A stretch of DNA of 8,372 bases from Deltaproteobacteria bacterium. Its GTDB lineage: Bacteria; Desulfobacterota; Desulfuromonadia; Geobacterales; Pseudopelobacteraceae. Positions 5,847 through 8,372 of the stretch are shown here, one piece after another (positions within the stretch are counted from its first letter, which is position 1; each line of letters opens with the position of its first letter). The position numbers were made by a program, and so were the translations under genes. The stretch lies in NCBI GenBank assembly GCA_030654645.1, contig JAURXC010000407.1:1-8372 (forward strand), read 5' to 3'. A model generated the notes under the pieces. That model did not search any database. It was given only the letters and a program-made list of their open reading frames with translations, and had not been told where the DNA came from.

Positions 5847-7892
5847 ATGCAGTTGTCGCTTATCGATAATCATGACCCCATATCGAATGCGGAGATAAGA
5901 GTCGCCGAGCTTCGCCGCATGATAATCCATCACAGTCAGTGCTATTACCAGTTTGACGCGCCCGAGATCAGTGATGCCGAGTACGATGCCCTGTTTAATG
6001 AACTTTCGGAGCTGGAAAAACAGCATCCCGAGCTGGCAAGTCCCGAATCTCCGACCCGGCGGGTCGGTTCGGCCCCCCTTGATAAATTCAGAACGGTCAG
6101 GCACCGCTTGCCGATGCTCTCACTGGAAAACGCGACAAATGAAGAAGAAATCAGGACCAAGCTGGATGCGCGCGTAAGAAATGAACTGGGGTTGCCGGAA
6201 GGTGAAGCGCTTGAATATATGTGTGAGCCCAAAATGGATGGGCTTGCGGTGGAGCTTGTTTATGAAAACGGTCTGCTGGCCGTTGCCGCGACCCGGGGCG
6301 ACGGCTTTACCGGTGAAGACGTCACCGGAAATATCCGTACATTGCGGTCTCTTCCACTGCGCCTGAGCGGCGACAACATCCCCCCACTGCTGGAGGTTCG
6401 CGGTGAAGTTTATCTCTCCTTGTCCGCATTTCAAATTATAAACCGGGACAAGGAGGAAAACGGGGAACCGCCATTTGCCAATCCGCGCAATGCCGCCGCC
6501 GGATCACTACGGCAACTTGATCCGCAAATCACCGCGCGTCGTCCGCTGGCGATCTTCTGCTCTGCTCCCGGACATGTGGAAGGTGTTTCCTTTGAATCCC
6601 AGCAGGCTTTTCTGGATGCGGCCGCCGGATGGGGATTGCCGGTAAACCCGTTGACAAGGCGGGTAAGCGGAATTGAAGCGGCGGTGGCCTACTATCAAGA
6701 GATGCAGGCCCGGCGCGAATCGCTCCCGTATGAGATAGATGGTACCGTGGTCAAGGTCGATTCGTACCGGTTACAGCGGGAACTTGGAGAAAAGAGCCGT
6801 TCACCGGTCTGGGCCATTGCCTGTAAATTTCCGCCACGGCAGGCCGAAACCGTGCTTGAGGATATTCTGCTTTCGGTCGGCCGGACCGGCGTTGTGACCC
6901 CGGTGGCACAACTCCGGCCGGTCGATATCTCCGGTGTGACCGTCGCCCGTGCCACGCTGCATAACTGGGATGAAATCGCGGCCAAGGATATCCGTATCGG
7001 CGACACCGTCGTGGTGGAACGGGCCGGCGATGTGATCCCGGCGGTCGTCAGAGTGCTTGAAGGGTACCGCACAGGAGCCGAGCGATGTCTGCCCCCCCCG
7101 CTGAAGTGCCCCGAATGTGGTTCTGATGTGGTGCGGATTGCGGATGAAGTGGCCCTGCGCTGCATGGGGCTTTCCTGCCCTCCGCAGATCCGGGAGTCGA
7201 TCAAACACTTTGCTTCCCGTGGTGCAATGGATATCGAAGGACTGGGCGACAAGTTCGTCGAACAGCTGCTATCTCTGGGGCTTGTTCACAACGTAGCCGA
7301 TATCTATCGGCTCGGTAAGGACGATTTCATGCGTTTCGAACGCATGGGGGACAAGCTCGCCTCCAACCTGCTGGCGGCAATCGAGGCCAGCAAACATCGT
7401 GAATTGAACCGTTTCATCCATGCCCTCGGCATCAGGCATGTCGGTGAACGTACAGCCAAAACCCTGGCCCAGGCTTTTGGAAGTCTCGAAAACCTTGAAG
7501 CGGCGACACTGGAGGAACTGACCAGTATCCGCGATATCGGCGCAATCGTTGCCCAGAGCATCCGCACTTTCTTTGACAACGGCCAGAATCTGTCAGTGAT
7601 CCGGCGGATGATTGAGGCTGGAGTTACTCCGTCCGTCACCAGCAAGAAAGTCGGCGGAATCTTCAGCGGAAAGAATTTCGTTTTCACCGGAACCCTGAGT
7701 CGCTTCAGTCGTGACGAAGCCAGAAAACTGGTAGAGGATCAGGGGGGAAATGTGGTAGGTTCTGTCTCGAAAAAAACCGATTATGTTGTGGCCGGTGACG
7801 AGGCCGGCAGCAAGCTGGCCAAAGCGCGGGGATTGGGTGTTGCCGTACTTGGCGAGGATGAATTCCTGGCCCTGATGGAAGCGCCGCAATGA
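5847..7892 (+). CDS. ligA: NAD-dependent DNA ligase
   Basis: The enzyme seals nicks in DNA using NAD+ in replication and repair; it is essential in most bacteria. From the ATG at 5847 it has 681 residues, normal for LigA. Domains in order follow. Domain Ia (about 15-75) carries YYQFDAPEISDAEYD for NAD recognition. The adenylation domain has the nucleophile K129 in EPKMDGLA, followed by RGDG (150-153), VKVDS (302-306) and CKFPP (326-330). An OB fold covers about 330-415. A four-cysteine zinc finger is formed by C421, C424, C439 and C444 (CX2C-X14-CX4C). Helix-hairpin-helix repeats cover about 450-575. A C-terminal BRCT domain (about 602-681) includes FTGTLSRFSRDEA. All key residues are present, so it should be active. 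An ATG at 5835 would add four residues but lacks a ribosome binding site. It is divergent from the HD gene, and the HDOD gene follows after 12 nt with no terminator, so both are probably one transcript. Confidence 0.97.
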   Translation: MQLSLIDNHDPISNAEIRVAELRRMIIHHSQCYYQFDAPEISDAEYDALFNELSELEKQHPELASPESPTRRVGSAPLDKFRTVRHRLPMLSLENATNEEEIRTKLDARVRNELGLPEGEALEYMCEPKMDGLAVELVYENGLLAVAATRGDGFTGEDVTGNIRTLRSLPLRLSGDNIPPLLEVRGEVYLSLSAFQIINRDKEENGEPPFANPRNAAAGSLRQLDPQITARRPLAIFCSAPGHVEGVSFESQQAFLDAAAGWGLPVNPLTRRVSGIEAAVAYYQEMQARRESLPYEIDGTVVKVDSYRLQRELGEKSRSPVWAIACKFPPRQAETVLEDILLSVGRTGVVTPVAQLRPVDISGVTVARATLHNWDEIAAKDIRIGDTVVVERAGDVIPAVVRVLEGYRTGAERCLPPPLKCPECGSDVVRIADEVALRCMGLSCPPQIRESIKHFASRGAMDIEGLGDKFVEQLLSLGLVHNVADIYRLGKDDFMRFERMGDKLASNLLAAIEASKHRELNRFIHALGIRHVGERTAKTLAQAFGSLENLEAATLEELTSIRDIGAIVAQSIRTFFDNGQNLSVIRRMIEAGVTPSVTSKKVGGIFSGKNFVFTGTLSRFSRDEARKLVEDQGGNVVGSVSKKTDYVVAGDEAGSKLAKARGLGVAVLGEDEFLALMEAPQ

Positions 7893-7893
7893 A

Positions 7894-7897
7894 AGGA
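7894..7897 (+). promoter_or_regulatory. Ribosome binding site supporting a GTG start of the HDOD gene
   Basis: AGGA (7894-7897, within AAAGGAAAA) lies 7 nt before the GTG at 7905. The in-frame ATG codons at 7920 and 7923 have no such site at a usable distance. Confidence 0.6.
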
Positions 7898-7904
7898 AAA
7901 TGTT

Positions 7905-8372
7905 GTGGATAAAGTTTCAATGATGATAAAAGCCCGTAAACTGTTCAAGGAAATCAGCGATCTTCCGACTATTCCCGCGATCGTTTCCAAGGTGATATCG
8001 CTTTTGGACAACCATGATGCCGATCCCGACGATATTGCTGATATGATTCTTTCCGACCAGGTGCTGGCGGCCAGGGTCATCAGGGTTGTCAACTCTCCTC
8101 TATACCGTTCCAACAGCGAGATCAGCTCGGTCAAGCGGGCCCTGCTGTATCTGGGCTTCAAGAGCGTTCGGGAAATGATCCTGACAAGCTATTTCATCGA
8201 AGGATTCAAGCAGAAAGAGCAGCCGTTCGATATCAAGACTTTCTGGATGCATTCTTTCAGTGTGGGTGCCATATCCCGCCGCATCGCCACGATGGTCGGA
8301 TACGAAGATGTGGAAAAAGCGTACTTGGTCGGTATAATTCACGATATAGGCAAGGTGTTTCTTGGGCAATAC
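7905..8372 (+). CDS. HDOD-domain signalling protein, N-terminal part (3' end outside window)
   Basis: The frame is open from GTG 7905 to the window edge, giving 156 residues. Residues 13-35 (LFKEISDLPTIPAIVSKVIS and onward) and 50-68 (SDQVLAARVIRVVNSPLYR) are the classic opening of the HDOD domain. SSVKRALLYLGFKSVREMIL (74-93) and H116 (FWMHS) follow. HDIGK at 146-150 keeps the HD dyad, which many HDOD proteins lose. By family knowledge HDOD proteins are cytoplasmic signalling modules, often with GGDEF, EAL or receiver partners, linked to motility, cell cycle or c-di-GMP control; catalysis is usually not shown. No receiver domain precedes it, and any C-terminal partner is beyond the window. 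The start has AGGA 7 nt upstream. ATG 7920 or 7923 would shorten it by 5 or 6 residues. It lies 12 nt after ligA with no terminator between, so it is probably co-transcribed. Confidence 0.9.
   Translation, partial: MDKVSMMIKARKLFKEISDLPTIPAIVSKVISLLDNHDADPDDIADMILSDQVLAARVIRVVNSPLYRSNSEISSVKRALLYLGFKSVREMILTSYFIEGFKQKEQPFDIKTFWMHSFSVGAISRRIATMVGYEDVEKAYLVGIIHDIGKVFLGQY

Noticed and set aside
6695..7252. A 185-codon - strand frame inside ligA
   Set aside because: Serine/arginine-rich low-complexity translation opposite a conserved ligase; a shadow of ligA codon use.

Overview
The window reads as chromosomal housekeeping DNA from a Gram-negative bacterium. The best guess is the Desulfuromonadota (Geobacter and relatives). 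This rests on the gene set: a periplasmic PpiD/SurA-type chaperone next to a 296-residue PurC, a COG1067-type Lon-like protease, a stand-alone bacteriohemerythrin, a small SAP/Rho-N protein with four cysteines, and an HDOD signalling protein. Composition is moderately GC-rich by eye and looks even throughout. I see no insertion sequence, prophage gene, tRNA, rRNA or CRISPR array. The taxonomic call comes from family knowledge, not from a search.

Left part (1-1900, + strand): the 3' end of a peptidyl-prolyl isomerase gene is followed 9 nt later by purC, whose ribosome binding site overlaps the upstream stop codon. A strong intrinsic terminator ends this unit. A separate sigma70-type promoter then drives a 59-codon gene for a SAP/Rho-N-like protein with a CX8CX4CX5C tail, which ends at a terminator that can work in both directions.

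Middle part (2044-5800, - strand): three genes read leftward, an HD-domain phosphohydrolase, an 811-residue Lon-like protease and a bacteriohemerythrin. The protease has its own promoter (TTGACA-17-CACAAT) overlapping the HD gene's stop codon. The hemerythrin gene starts 31 nt after the protease stop and probably shares its transcript. The convergent gap between the small gene and the hemerythrin gene (1893-2043) holds no gene but carries two hairpins, and a third covers the hemerythrin stop codon.

Right part (5800-8372, + strand): ligA (NAD-dependent DNA ligase) is transcribed divergently from the HD gene. The short gap contains overlapping, near-palindromic -10 elements. An HDOD-domain gene begins 12 nt after the ligA stop, starts with GTG, and runs off the window.

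No clearly new multi-gene system is visible. The points most worth a second look are the Lon-like protease with altered Walker A and Walker B residues paired with a hemerythrin, the small four-cysteine protein, and the two compact promoter regions.
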